A stretch of DNA of 64,000 nt from assembly GCF_000519005.1 (NCBI RefSeq), contig NZ_JAER01000004.1, forward strand, positions 163,542 through 227,541, written 5' to 3'. The number at the start of each line of letters is the position of its first letter. The stretch's first letter is position 1. Source of the DNA: Nocardioides sp. J54. Lineage in GTDB: Bacteria > Actinomycetota > Actinomycetes > Propionibacteriales > Nocardioidaceae. Below, one piece after another: positions 9,144 through 16,935 of this stretch. A program made the position numbers and the translations under genes. A model generated the notes under the pieces. The model was given only the letters and a program-made list of their open reading frames with translations, had not been told where the DNA came from and did not search any database.

Positions 9144-10289
9144 TCAGAGGCCGAGCTCGCGGCCGATGAGCTCCTTCATGATCTCGTTGGAGCCCGCCCA
9201 GATCTTCGTGACGCGGGCGTCGCGCCACGCGCGGGCGACGCGGTACTCGTTCATGAAGCCGTAGCCGCCGTGCAACTGGACGCAGTGGTCGAGGACCTCG
9301 GACTGCACCTGGCTGGAGAACCACTTGGCCTTGGCGGCGTCGATGGCGGTGAGCGTGCCCTGCGAGTGGTTGAGCACGCACTTGTCGATGTACGCCTCCG
9401 CAGCCTCGATCCGGGTGACCAGCTCGGCCAGCAGGAACTTGTTGTGCTGGAAGGTGCCGATCGGGGCGCCGAACGCCTTGCGCTCCTTGGCGTAGTCGAT
9501 CGTCTCGAGCAGGATCTGCTTGGCGTGCGCGATGTTGGCGACCGCGCAGCCGAGGCGCTCCTGCGGCAGCTTCTGCATCATGTGGATGAAGCCCATGTTG
9601 AGCTCGCCGATGATCTCGGCGTCGGTGACCCGCACGTTCTCGAAGAACAGCTCGGCCGTGTCGGACTCCTCCATGCCGACCTTGTCGAGCTTGCGCCCGC
9701 GCGAGAAGCCCTCCATGGTCGCCTCGATGCCGAAGAGGGTGATGCCCTTGGGGCCCTTCTCCGGGTCGGTGCGCACGGCGGTGACGAACAGGTCGCCGGA
9801 GTAGCCGTTGGTGATGAAGGTCTTGGACCCGTTGATGACCCACGAGTCGCCGTCGCGCACGGCCGTGGTCTTCAGCGCCGCGAGGTCGGAGCCGCCCGAC
9901 GGCTCGGTCATGCCGATGCCGGTGAGGATCTCGCCCGACGCGCAGCCCGGGAGCCAGCGCTGCTTCTGCTCCTCGGTGCCCAGGTCGACGATGTAGGGCA
10001 CCGTGATGTCGGCGTGGATGCCATGGCAGGTCGGGTACGCCGCGCCGACCTTGGCGAGCTCCTCCTGCAGGACGGCGTTGAACCGGAAGTCGCCGGCGTC
10101 CGCGCCGCCGTACTCCTCGGGGATGCTCAGGCCGAGGAGGCCCTGCTTGCCCGCCTCGAGCCAGAACTCGCGAGGGAGCGCCTTGTTGGCGATGTGCTCC
10201 TCGACGTTCGGCAGGACCGACCGGTCCACGAACTCCTTGACGGATGCGCGGAAGGCCTCGTGGTCGTCGTCGTAGATCTCACGCTTCAT
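9144..10289 (-). CDS. acyl-CoA dehydrogenase
   Basis: 381 residues, full length for the FAD-dependent family that makes the alpha-beta double bond of acyl-CoA. Visible are T-E-P-S-G-G-S-D and F-I-T-N-G (FAD and substrate binding), Y-A-K-E-R-K-A-F-G, Q-L-H-G-G-Y-G-F, and the C-terminal W-A-G-S-N-E-I, whose Glu is the usual catalytic base. It stands alone, bracketed by a terminator and by a repeat array, about 15 kb from the main island. Substrate chain length cannot be read from sequence. Confidence 0.92.
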   Translation of the reverse strand: MKREIYDDDHEAFRASVKEFVDRSVLPNVEEHIANKALPREFWLEAGKQGLLGLSIPEEYGGADAGDFRFNAVLQEELAKVGAAYPTCHGIHADITVPYIVDLGTEEQKQRWLPGCASGEILTGIGMTEPSGGSDLAALKTTAVRDGDSWVINGSKTFITNGYSGDLFVTAVRTDPEKGPKGITLFGIEATMEGFSRGRKLDKVGMEESDTAELFFENVRVTDAEIIGELNMGFIHMMQKLPQERLGCAVANIAHAKQILLETIDYAKERKAFGAPIGTFQHNKFLLAELVTRIEAAEAYIDKCVLNHSQGTLTAIDAAKAKWFSSQVQSEVLDHCVQLHGGYGFMNEYRVARAWRDARVTKIWAGSNEIMKELIGRELGL

Positions 10290-10403
10290 GCCGGCGACTC
10301 TACTCGCGAGTCACATACGCGGTCGTTGTCGTCGCGCACAACGCCGGGCGGGTCCGGGGTGGGCGCGGGACCGGTGGCGGCACCACCACGACCGGCACCT
10401 CGG

Positions 10404-10513
10404 ACGGCCATGAGGCGCACCTCGCGCAGCCACGACGCGCACCTCGCGCAACCACAAGGCGCACCCCGCGCAACCACAAGGCGCACCCCGCGCAACCACA
10501 AGGCGCACCTCGT
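10404..10513. repeat. five direct 22-bp repeats
   Basis: Five units follow each other without spacers at 10404, 10426, 10448, 10470 and 10492. Units 3-5 are nearly identical (GCAACCACAAGGCGCACC plus four bases); units 1 and 2 diverge. They fill much of the 238-base gap between the acyl-CoA dehydrogenase and the MFS gene and end 14 bases from the MFS stop. The shared CCACAAGG core and 22-base period recall the arrays at 24.5 and 44.7 kb. Confidence 0.85.
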
Positions 10514-10527
10514 CGGGCGCAGGACGG

Positions 10528-12036
10528 TCAGTCGGCGGCGGGCTCGACGCGCTTGGGCATGAGCAGGCCGGAGACGACGAGGAGCAGGGAGGTGGCCAGG
10601 ACGGCGAGGAAGACGGCGTGCAGGGCGGGGTCGAGGACGTCGACGGGGAGGCTCTCCAGGTCGATGTCGCCGGCGACCTGGCCGCCACCGAGGCGGGAGG
10701 CGACGACGCCGTTGGCGATGGCACCGAAGACGGCGACGCCGACCGCGCTGCCGACCGAGCGGGCGAACATGTTGGTGCCGGTCGCGACGCCACGGTTGCG
10801 CCACGACACCGCCGACTGGGCCGCGACGATGCCGGGGCTGGCGACGTACCCGAGGCCCAGGCCGAGGACCAGGCAGCCGAGGGCGAGCAGCCACACCGGG
10901 CTGTCCGGGCCGACCGACGCCACCACGGCGGTGCCGGCGAGGCCGAAGAGGGCACCGGCGAGCAGGCAGGGCCGGAAGCCCCAGCGCACGTAGAAGCGGC
11001 CGGCGGAGCTGGCGGCGATCGGCCAGCCGATCGCGAGCGCGGCCACGGCGAGGCCGGACACGACGGCGCCGGCGCCGAGCACGCGCTGGGCGTAGACGGG
11101 GACGTAGGAGGTGACGCCGAGCATCAGCACGCCGACCACGAGCGCGCCGACGGTCGAGGAGTTGAGCACCCGGTCGCGGAACACCCACAGCGGCAGCACC
11201 GGGTCGGGGACCCGGCGCTCGACGGCGACGAAGGCGGCGAGCAGGACGGCGGCACCGGCGAAGATCCCGACACCGGCAGGCGACCACCACGCCCAGCGGA
11301 TGCCGCCCTCGAGCAAGCCCATCAGGACGAGCAGCGCGGCCAGCGCCAGGAGCACCGCGCCGCCGACGTCCAGCGAGCGCCGCTCCTTGCGGGCCTCGGC
11401 GGCCGCACCCTCGTGGAAGCGGCGGGCCAGCACGAGCGCGGCGACCAGGCCGAGGGGCAGGTTGATCCAGAAGATCCAGCGCCACGACAGGTGCTCGGAG
11501 AACAGCCCGCCCAGGGTGGGGCCGACGACGGCGGCGGTCGCCCACACGCCGGCGACGTAGCTCTGCGCGACGGCGCGCTCGGCGACCGAGTAGATGTCGC
11601 CCATGATCGTGATGCCCGCGGGCTGGATCGCACCGGCACCGAGCCCCTGCACCGCGCGGAAGACGATCAGCGCGGTCATGCTCCACGCCACGGCGCACAG
11701 CACCGAGCCGAGCACGAAGAGCCCGATGCCCAGCAGCATCAGCGGCTTGCGGCCGAAGACGTCGGCGAGCTTGCCGTAGATCGGGGTGGTGACCGCCTGG
11801 GCGAGCAGGTAGGTCGAGAACAGCCACGGGAACTGGGTGAACCCGCCGAGGTCCTCGACCACGGCGGGCACCGCGGTCGCGAGGATCGTCGTGTCGATCG
11901 CGACCAGCGCGGTGCTCAGCATGACCGAGGCGAGGATCGGTCCGCGCTCGCTGCGCAGCCCGACACTCGCACGCGTCACGGGGGCAGCGGCGGGAGCGGT
12001 CACGACCAGCCGCAACCACCAGCGGTCGGCGGCCAT
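10528..12036 (-). CDS. MFS drug-efflux transporter, DHA2 (14-helix) type
   Basis: 502 residues with about 14 hydrophobic helices. Motif A (G-K-L-A-D-V-F-G-R-K) and the motif C-like G-P-T-L-G-G-L-F of proton-driven drug exporters are present, as is the D-x2-I-L-x2-A-x-P motif near helix 1 (D-T-T-I-L-A-T-A-V-P). The start is uncertain: ATG 12036 gives a 30-residue tail before helix 1, and GTG codons at 12003 and 11979 are alternatives; none has a clear ribosome site. The start is only 27 bases from the divergent PadR regulator, so both promoters overlap and shared control is likely. The exported compound is unknown. Confidence 0.88.
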   Translation of the reverse strand: MAADRWWLRLVVTAPAAAPVTRASVGLRSERGPILASVMLSTALVAIDTTILATAVPAVVEDLGGFTQFPWLFSTYLLAQAVTTPIYGKLADVFGRKPLMLLGIGLFVLGSVLCAVAWSMTALIVFRAVQGLGAGAIQPAGITIMGDIYSVAERAVAQSYVAGVWATAAVVGPTLGGLFSEHLSWRWIFWINLPLGLVAALVLARRFHEGAAAEARKERRSLDVGGAVLLALAALLVLMGLLEGGIRWAWWSPAGVGIFAGAAVLLAAFVAVERRVPDPVLPLWVFRDRVLNSSTVGALVVGVLMLGVTSYVPVYAQRVLGAGAVVSGLAVAALAIGWPIAASSAGRFYVRWGFRPCLLAGALFGLAGTAVVASVGPDSPVWLLALGCLVLGLGLGYVASPGIVAAQSAVSWRNRGVATGTNMFARSVGSAVGVAVFGAIANGVVASRLGGGQVAGDIDLESLPVDVLDPALHAVFLAVLATSLLLVVSGLLMPKRVEPAAD

Positions 12037-12051
12037 TCCCGCCGACGCTCA

Positions 12052-12057
12052 TAGACT
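12052..12057 (+). promoter_or_regulatory. -10 box of a leaderless padR transcript
   Basis: TAGACT lies six bases before the ATG at 12064 with no ribosome binding site between, the usual leaderless arrangement. The box is inside the 27-base gap shared with the divergent MFS gene. Confidence 0.55.
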
Positions 12058-12063
12058 CCGGCC

Positions 12064-12705
12064 ATGGCCGCCCACGACACCCGGATGCTGCTGCTCGGGG
12101 CGGTCGCGCTGTTCGAGCCGGTCAACGGCTACCAGATCCGCCGCGAGCTGATGTCGTGGCAGGTCGACGAGTGGGCGCACGTGAACCCCGGGTCGATCTA
12201 CAACGGCCTCACCACGCTGACCAAGCAGGGCCACCTGGTCCGCCACGACCTGGTCGACGGCGGGCGACCGGTGGCGGTCTACGAGCTCACCGGCTCCGGG
12301 CGCCACGAGCTCGAGCGGCTGCTCGAGGTCTCGCTGACCACCGTCGACCTGTACGACGGCGTCGGGTTCCACGCCGCGCTGGGCCTGCTGCCGCTGGTCG
12401 ACCGGCCCACCGCCGTACGCCACCTGGCGCAGCGGCTCCGGGCGCTGGAGGACCTGCTCCCCCACCTCGAGGGGGTCACCGCGCCGGGCCGGACGGACGT
12501 GCCGCCGCACGCCCTGCGCTCGATGGAGCTCCAGCTGCTGCGCGGCCGGGCCGAGCGGGCCTGGCTGGTCGAGCTGCTCGACGACGTGCGCAGTGGGCAG
12601 CTCTCGTTCCGCGACGAGCCGATGGCCTGGGCACCCGCGGACGACGACCCGGGCTGGCAGATGAACGCCGACCGGGAGCGCTACCGCGCGCTGCTCGGCC
12701 GCTGA
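12064..12705 (+). CDS. PadR-family transcriptional regulator
   Basis: 213 residues. The N-terminal winged helix reads M-L-L-L-G-A-V-A-L-F-E-P-V-N-G-Y-Q-I-R-R-E-L, then G-S-I-Y-N-G-L-T-T-L-T-K-Q-G-H-L-V; the G-Y-x-I and S-I-Y-x-x-L-x-x-L elements define PadR. The C-terminal part is helical and likely dimerises or binds ligand. Its neighbours are a divergent MFS pump and, 155 bases downstream, a DrrAB-like ABC exporter with a marked palindromic operator. The natural reading is a repressor of one or both pumps that releases DNA when it binds the drug (inference). Confidence 0.88.
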   Translation: MAAHDTRMLLLGAVALFEPVNGYQIRRELMSWQVDEWAHVNPGSIYNGLTTLTKQGHLVRHDLVDGGRPVAVYELTGSGRHELERLLEVSLTTVDLYDGVGFHAALGLLPLVDRPTAVRHLAQRLRALEDLLPHLEGVTAPGRTDVPPHALRSMELQLLRGRAERAWLVELLDDVRSGQLSFRDEPMAWAPADDDPGWQMNADRERYRALLGR

Positions 12706-12793
12706 GGCGCACACCCGCCGGCCCGATATCCGGTTGCGATGAGTCCGCGCCGGTGGTGCGGTCGGTCCCGTGGGGCGCGCTCCGCGCTCCGGG

Positions 12794-12842
12794 TTGACAG
12801 CGCCGTGTTCAACCTTGAACATGGTGTTTGTTCAAGGTTGAC
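12794..12842 (+). promoter_or_regulatory. promoter and paired operator of the ABC exporter operon
   Basis: A consensus -35 TTGACA stands at 12794-12799. The likely -10 region (about 12817-12823) is covered by GTTCAACCTTGAAC (12807-12820), which has GTTCAA/TTGAAC arms around CC. A second half-palindrome, GTTCAAGGTTGAC, lies at 12830-12842, and the two blocks are inverted copies of each other 9 bases apart. An operator over the -10 box is the classical repressor layout; the adjacent PadR protein is the best candidate to bind it. Confidence 0.75.
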
Positions 12843-12860
12843 CACGAGGGGACACGAACG

Positions 12861-13883
12861 ATGATCCGAGCACGAGGACTCGTGCAGACCTTCCACACCG
12901 GCAAGGGCAGGCAGAAGCGCGAGGTGCACGCCGTGCGCGGCGTCGACCTCGACGTCGCCGAGGGCGAGGTGGTCGGCTTCCTGGGCCCCAACGGCGCCGG
13001 GAAGACCACCACGCTGCGGATGCTGACCACGCTGCTCAGGCCGACGGCGGGCACCGCGACGGTGGCGGGCTACGACGTCGCGACCCAGTCGGTCGACGTG
13101 CGGCGCAGCATCGGCTACTGCTCGCAGGTCGGCTCGACCTTCTCCGGCGCCTACGCCGGTGACGAGGTCGTCGACCACGGCATGCTCTACGGGATGTCAC
13201 GCTCGGCGGCCGTCGCCAAGGGCCAGGAGCTCTTCGACAAGCTCCAGCTGGACGGGCTGTGGCGCCGGATGCCGAAGAACATGTCCGGCGGCCAGAAGCG
13301 CCGCCTCGACATCGCGATGGCGCTCATCCACTCACCGTCGCTGGTGTTCCTCGACGAGCCCACGACCGGCCTCGACCCGCAGGCCCGGATCAACCTGTGG
13401 CAGCACATCTCCGACCTGCGTGACCGCGAGGGCGCGACGGTCTTCCTCACCACCCACTACCTCGACGAGGCCGACGCGCTGGCCGACCGTATCGTCATCA
13501 TCGACCAGGGCCGGATCGTCGCGAGCGACACCGCCGACAGCCTCAAGGCCTCGGTGGCCGGCGACCTCGTCGACCTCGAGGTCGGGGGCGCCGAGCAGGT
13601 CGCCGTCGCCCGCGACCGGCTCGCCTCGATCAGCAGCGACCTCGAGGTGGACGGCCGCCACGTCCGCGGCCGGGTCAGTCGCGCCGGCAAGGCGGTGCCC
13701 GGCCTGCTGCGCGACCTCGAGGCGTCGGGCGTCACCCTCGAGTCGATCGAGGTCGTCCGGCCCACCCTGGACGACGTCTTCCTCACCCTCACCGGCCGCT
13801 CGCTGCGCGACGCCGAGGCGGCGGCCGAGGCCGAGCCGGGCGCCACCACCGCCGTACCCGCGGCCACCGCCGAAGGAGCCTGA
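12861..13883 (+). CDS. ABC transporter ATP-binding protein, DrrA-like
   Basis: 340 residues from ATG 12861 (AGGGG upstream at 12847-12851). Walker A G-P-N-G-A-G-K-T-T-T is near residue 50, signature M-S-G-G-Q-K-R-R near 142, Walker B L-V-F-L-D-E-P-T-T-G-L-D near 165, and the switch His in T-T-H-Y. A ~95-residue C-terminal extension (D-L-E-V-G-G... to a Pro/Ala/Glu-rich tail) is typical of DrrA and other ABC-2 drug exporters. The permease starts three bases after its stop. Upstream is a PadR-type operator. Daunorubicin itself is not implied; the substrate is unknown. Confidence 0.9.
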   Translation: MIRARGLVQTFHTGKGRQKREVHAVRGVDLDVAEGEVVGFLGPNGAGKTTTLRMLTTLLRPTAGTATVAGYDVATQSVDVRRSIGYCSQVGSTFSGAYAGDEVVDHGMLYGMSRSAAVAKGQELFDKLQLDGLWRRMPKNMSGGQKRRLDIAMALIHSPSLVFLDEPTTGLDPQARINLWQHISDLRDREGATVFLTTHYLDEADALADRIVIIDQGRIVASDTADSLKASVAGDLVDLEVGGAEQVAVARDRLASISSDLEVDGRHVRGRVSRAGKAVPGLLRDLEASGVTLESIEVVRPTLDDVFLTLTGRSLRDAEAAAEAEPGATTAVPAATAEGA

Positions 13884-13886
13884 CCG

Positions 13887-14639
13887 ATGACCACCCTGCT
13901 CCGCGAGTCGTGGATCGTCTTCAACCGCCAGCTGCGGATGAACCTGCGCAACCCCGCGTGGGTGATCATCGGCATGCTGCAGCCGGTCCTCTACCTGCTG
14001 CTCTTCGGCCCGCTGCTCAAGCCGGTCATCGAGCAGCTCGGCGGCAACCACTACACGTGGTTCGTGCCCGGCATGCTCGTCCAGCTCGGCATCTTCGGGG
14101 CGTTCTTCGCCGGCTTCTCCCTCATCGGCGAGTGGCGCGAGGGCGTCATCGAGGCCGAGCGGGTCACCCCCGCGCACCGCTCCGCGCTGCTCCTCGGCCG
14201 GCTCTACCGCGACCTGGCGCAGCTGTTCGTGCAGGCGGTGATCCTGGTCGGGCTCGGCCTGGTCATGGGCATGGAGACCTCGTTCGGCGGCATCGTCGTC
14301 GGCGTGGTGCTGACCCTGATGCTCGGCGGCGCCTGCGCAGCGGCGTCCAACGCCCTCGCGCTCACCACCAAGAGCGAGGACGTGATGGCGCCCATCATCA
14401 ACGTCGTGATGATGCCGGTCCTGCTGCTCAGCGGGATCCTGCTGCCGATGAGCTTCGGCGCCGACTGGCTCGAGCGGCTCAGCGACTTCATGCCGATCAA
14501 GCACGTGGTCGACGCGGTCCGCGCGTCCTTCTTCGGCGACTTCGACGGCTCGATGCTGTGGGGCGTCGGCTGGACCGTGGCGCTGTTCGCCCTCGCCGTG
14601 TGGTGGGGCACCGCGGTCTTCCGCCGCGAGAACGCCTGA
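13887..14639 (+). CDS. ABC-2 type permease, DrrB-like
   Basis: 250 residues with about six membrane helices. It has the ABC-2 family pattern R-N-P-A-W-V-I-I-G-M-L-Q-P-V-L-Y-L-L-L-F-G-P near the N-terminus and L-L-S-G-I-L-L-P-M in the fifth helix. Its ribosome site AAGGAG lies in the last codons of the ATPase gene, so the two are co-translated. Together with the ATPase it should form a homodimeric exporter. Confidence 0.9.
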   Translation: MTTLLRESWIVFNRQLRMNLRNPAWVIIGMLQPVLYLLLFGPLLKPVIEQLGGNHYTWFVPGMLVQLGIFGAFFAGFSLIGEWREGVIEAERVTPAHRSALLLGRLYRDLAQLFVQAVILVGLGLVMGMETSFGGIVVGVVLTLMLGGACAAASNALALTTKSEDVMAPIINVVMMPVLLLSGILLPMSFGADWLERLSDFMPIKHVVDAVRASFFGDFDGSMLWGVGWTVALFALAVWWGTAVFRRENA

Positions 14640-14675
14640 CGTCGACGGCCCGGCCGGGGCCCGCTGCCCGAGCGG

Positions 14676-16616
14676 CTACTCGGAGGACCCGTCCGACGGG
14701 TCGTCGCTCGGGTCGGCTCCCGGCAGGGACCCGAGGCCCTTCTCGATCTTGTCGAGGTACTCCTGCAGCGCGAACACCTCGTCGGTGGCGGGCTTCGTGA
14801 TCTCCACGTCCTCGTCGAACTCGGAGAACTCGAAGGAGTCGACCTCGCTCTCCTCGACCCGCATCAGGTAGTGCGGCTCGGCGACGCGCACGTCGAGGAC
14901 CTCACGGTTCGGGCCCTCCGTCTGCTCGATGCGCACGGTCGACTCACCGTTGACCGTGCCCGTGCCGACCCGGGTCGCCGTGGCCCCCTCACGGCCGTCG
15001 CGCTCGAGGAACTCGTCGAGGTCGCAGAAGGACTCGGTGCTCTCGACGAGGGACTCCTCCTCCACCCAGCGGTCGCCGATCACCGTCAGCAGCAGGGTGG
15101 TCGTGGCCGGGTCGTCGCTGCTGGCGTTCCAGAACGCGCGGTCGGCGCGGATGTAGACGGTCCCCCCGACGCGCAGCAGCTCCGCGGTGCCCCCAGCGGC
15201 CGCGGACGTCATCGTGCCCTGGCAGTCGCCGCGGGTGGTGGCGACGACGTCGACGGTGAGGGTGTCGGTGCCGTCGCCGAAGGTGCCGCGGATCCGGGCG
15301 GTGCGCACCACGGCCATGTCCTTCTCGGCGGCCTGCAGGATCGCGGTCGGCTCCAGGGACAGGAAGTCGTCCTCGGGGTCGTCCGGGTCGTCTCCGCCGG
15401 TGAGCAGCGCCGCGCCGATGCCGCCGGCGAGGGCGAGCGCCGCGGCCACCCCTCCGGCGACCCACCACCGCCGGCTGCCGCGCCGCTGCCCGGACGGCCC
15501 CTGCGTCGGCGTGCCGAGGAGGTACGACGGCGGCGGGGTCGGGCTGCGGCCGGGGCCTGGGCTGGCGGCCGGTGCCGGGGCCGGACTCGGGGCCGGACTC
15601 GGGGCCGGCACGGGGCTGGGCGACCCGGGCACCGCGGGCGGCGCCGCCGGGGTCGGCCGCTGGCCGGTCGGCCGCTGGCCGGTGGGCCGCTGGCCGGTCG
15701 CACGCGCCACGGGCCGCAGGGCGGTCGTGCCCGGGCCCTGCGGGACGGCGGCGCCGGGGGTGGCCGGCAGTCGCAGCGCGGCCTGCAGGTCGGCTCCCAT
15801 CTCGGCGGCGGACTGGTAGCGGTCCGCGGGGTCCTTGGCCATCGCCGTGCGCAGGATCCGGTTGGTCGCGTGCACCATCGCGCTGTCGCCGCCGAGCTGC
15901 GGCACCGGTTCGCGCACGTGCGCCGCGACCAGCTGGTACTCCGACATCCCGCGGTAGGGAGGCGCACCGGTGAGCGCCACCCAGAGCACGCACCCGAGCG
16001 CGTAGATGTCGCTCGAGGGACCTGCCATCGCACCGCCGTGGAGCTCCGGCGCCATGTAGGACGGGGTGCCGGCCGCGGTGGTGCTGAACCGGGTGGCGTC
16101 GGCGTTCATCCGCCGGGCGATGCCGAAGTCGGCCAGGTAGGCGCGCATCGCACCGGCCCGGCGTCGTACCAGCACGTTGCCGGGCTTGATGTCGCGGTGC
16201 ACCAGGCCGGCGTCGTGGGCGTCGGAGAGCCCGCTGGCGACCTGCTCGATCAGCTCGAGCGCCTCGACCAGGCTGGGCGGCCCCTGGCTGCGGATCAGCT
16301 CGCCGAGGTCACCACCGGGGATCAGCTGCGTGGCGATGTAGAGGTAGCCGTCCTCCTCGCCGTGCGCGTAGACCGCGACGACGTGCGCGGACTCCAGCGA
16401 CGCCTGCGCACGGGCTTCCCGGGTGAACCGCTCCCGGAACTCCGGGTCGTGGGCGAAGAGCGGTGCGATGACCTTGAGGGCGACCTCGCGGCCCAGGTTC
16501 TCCTCGCGGGCCCGGAAGACGACGCCCATCCCGCCCTGGCCCAGCTGCTCGAGCAGCAGGAACCGACCGATCCGCGTCCCGGGCGCGGGTTCGGACGGCA
16601 GGGACGGTGGGGGCAC
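14676..16616 (-). CDS. membrane Ser/Thr protein kinase with LppX/LprG-like extracellular sensor
   Basis: 646 residues from GTG 16616. The kinase domain (about 17-280) has the Gly-rich loop G-Q-G-G-M-G, Lys48, H-R-D-I-K-P-G-N (140-147), D-F-G (163) and A-P-E (189), so it should be active. Residues 285-380 are a low-complexity Pro/Ala/Ser linker with three T-G-Q-R-P repeats. One membrane helix (about 385-406) follows. The outside domain (about 425-625) carries two cysteines (465 and 531) in G-D-C-Q-G and F-C-D-L-D-E, and is clearly similar to the lipoprotein encoded at 22929-23675. It has no PASTA repeats. The domain probably senses a lipid or envelope signal (inference from fold resemblance). 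The open gap upstream separates it from a divergent histidine kinase. Confidence 0.88.
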   Translation of the reverse strand: MPPPSLPSEPAPGTRIGRFLLLEQLGQGGMGVVFRAREENLGREVALKVIAPLFAHDPEFRERFTREARAQASLESAHVVAVYAHGEEDGYLYIATQLIPGGDLGELIRSQGPPSLVEALELIEQVASGLSDAHDAGLVHRDIKPGNVLVRRRAGAMRAYLADFGIARRMNADATRFSTTAAGTPSYMAPELHGGAMAGPSSDIYALGCVLWVALTGAPPYRGMSEYQLVAAHVREPVPQLGGDSAMVHATNRILRTAMAKDPADRYQSAAEMGADLQAALRLPATPGAAVPQGPGTTALRPVARATGQRPTGQRPTGQRPTPAAPPAVPGSPSPVPAPSPAPSPAPAPAASPGPGRSPTPPPSYLLGTPTQGPSGQRRGSRRWWVAGGVAAALALAGGIGAALLTGGDDPDDPEDDFLSLEPTAILQAAEKDMAVVRTARIRGTFGDGTDTLTVDVVATTRGDCQGTMTSAAAGGTAELLRVGGTVYIRADRAFWNASSDDPATTTLLLTVIGDRWVEEESLVESTESFCDLDEFLERDGREGATATRVGTGTVNGESTVRIEQTEGPNREVLDVRVAEPHYLMRVEESEVDSFEFSEFDEDVEITKPATDEVFALQEYLDKIEKGLGSLPGADPSDDPSDGSSE

Positions 16617-16935
16617 AGGACGTTTCTACCCGACGCCCGTGGCCGAAACCCGACCGGAGCACCGGGGACCCGGCGCACGGGGACGCCCTGCGGCGTCGGG
16701 GAGGAGAGGGCGCCGCCCCGCCGGACCGCTCCGAGACCCCCCAGACCGGTCCCCGGTCGGTCGTCACGTCCACGGCGGCGGCGCGGCGCGCCTCTCGCAA
16801 CGGACCACTCCCCCACGGCGCGGTCCAGCCGGACATCCTCCCGCGCGGCACCGGGCGCGCGGAACCCGCGGATCGGAGGACACCAGTCGCGCGGAACCCC
16901 GGCGCGGGGACGCAAATCGTCCTAACCTCGATCAG
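16617..16935. other. divergent intergenic region between the two kinases
   Basis: 319 bases between the Ser/Thr kinase (minus) and the histidine kinase (plus). It must hold both promoters. On the plus strand TAACCT (16923-16928) fits a leaderless start. On the minus strand TAGAAA lies six bases before the kinase GTG, also without a ribosome site. No repeat or small gene was recognised in the rest. Confidence 0.5.
16923..16928 (+). promoter_or_regulatory. -10 box of a leaderless histidine-kinase transcript
   Basis: TAACCT is seven bases before the GTG at 16936 with no ribosome binding site. This supports the GTG as both first codon and transcription start. Confidence 0.5.

Noticed and set aside
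10618..12054. 478-codon plus-strand frame across the MFS gene
   Set aside because: Composition is His/Asp/Gly-rich without motifs; the minus strand encodes a well-formed 14-helix transporter.
13332..14504. 390-codon minus-strand frame across the ABC transporter genes
   Set aside because: His/Asp/Arg-rich shadow sequence; the plus strand has full Walker A, signature and Walker B motifs and a downstream permease.
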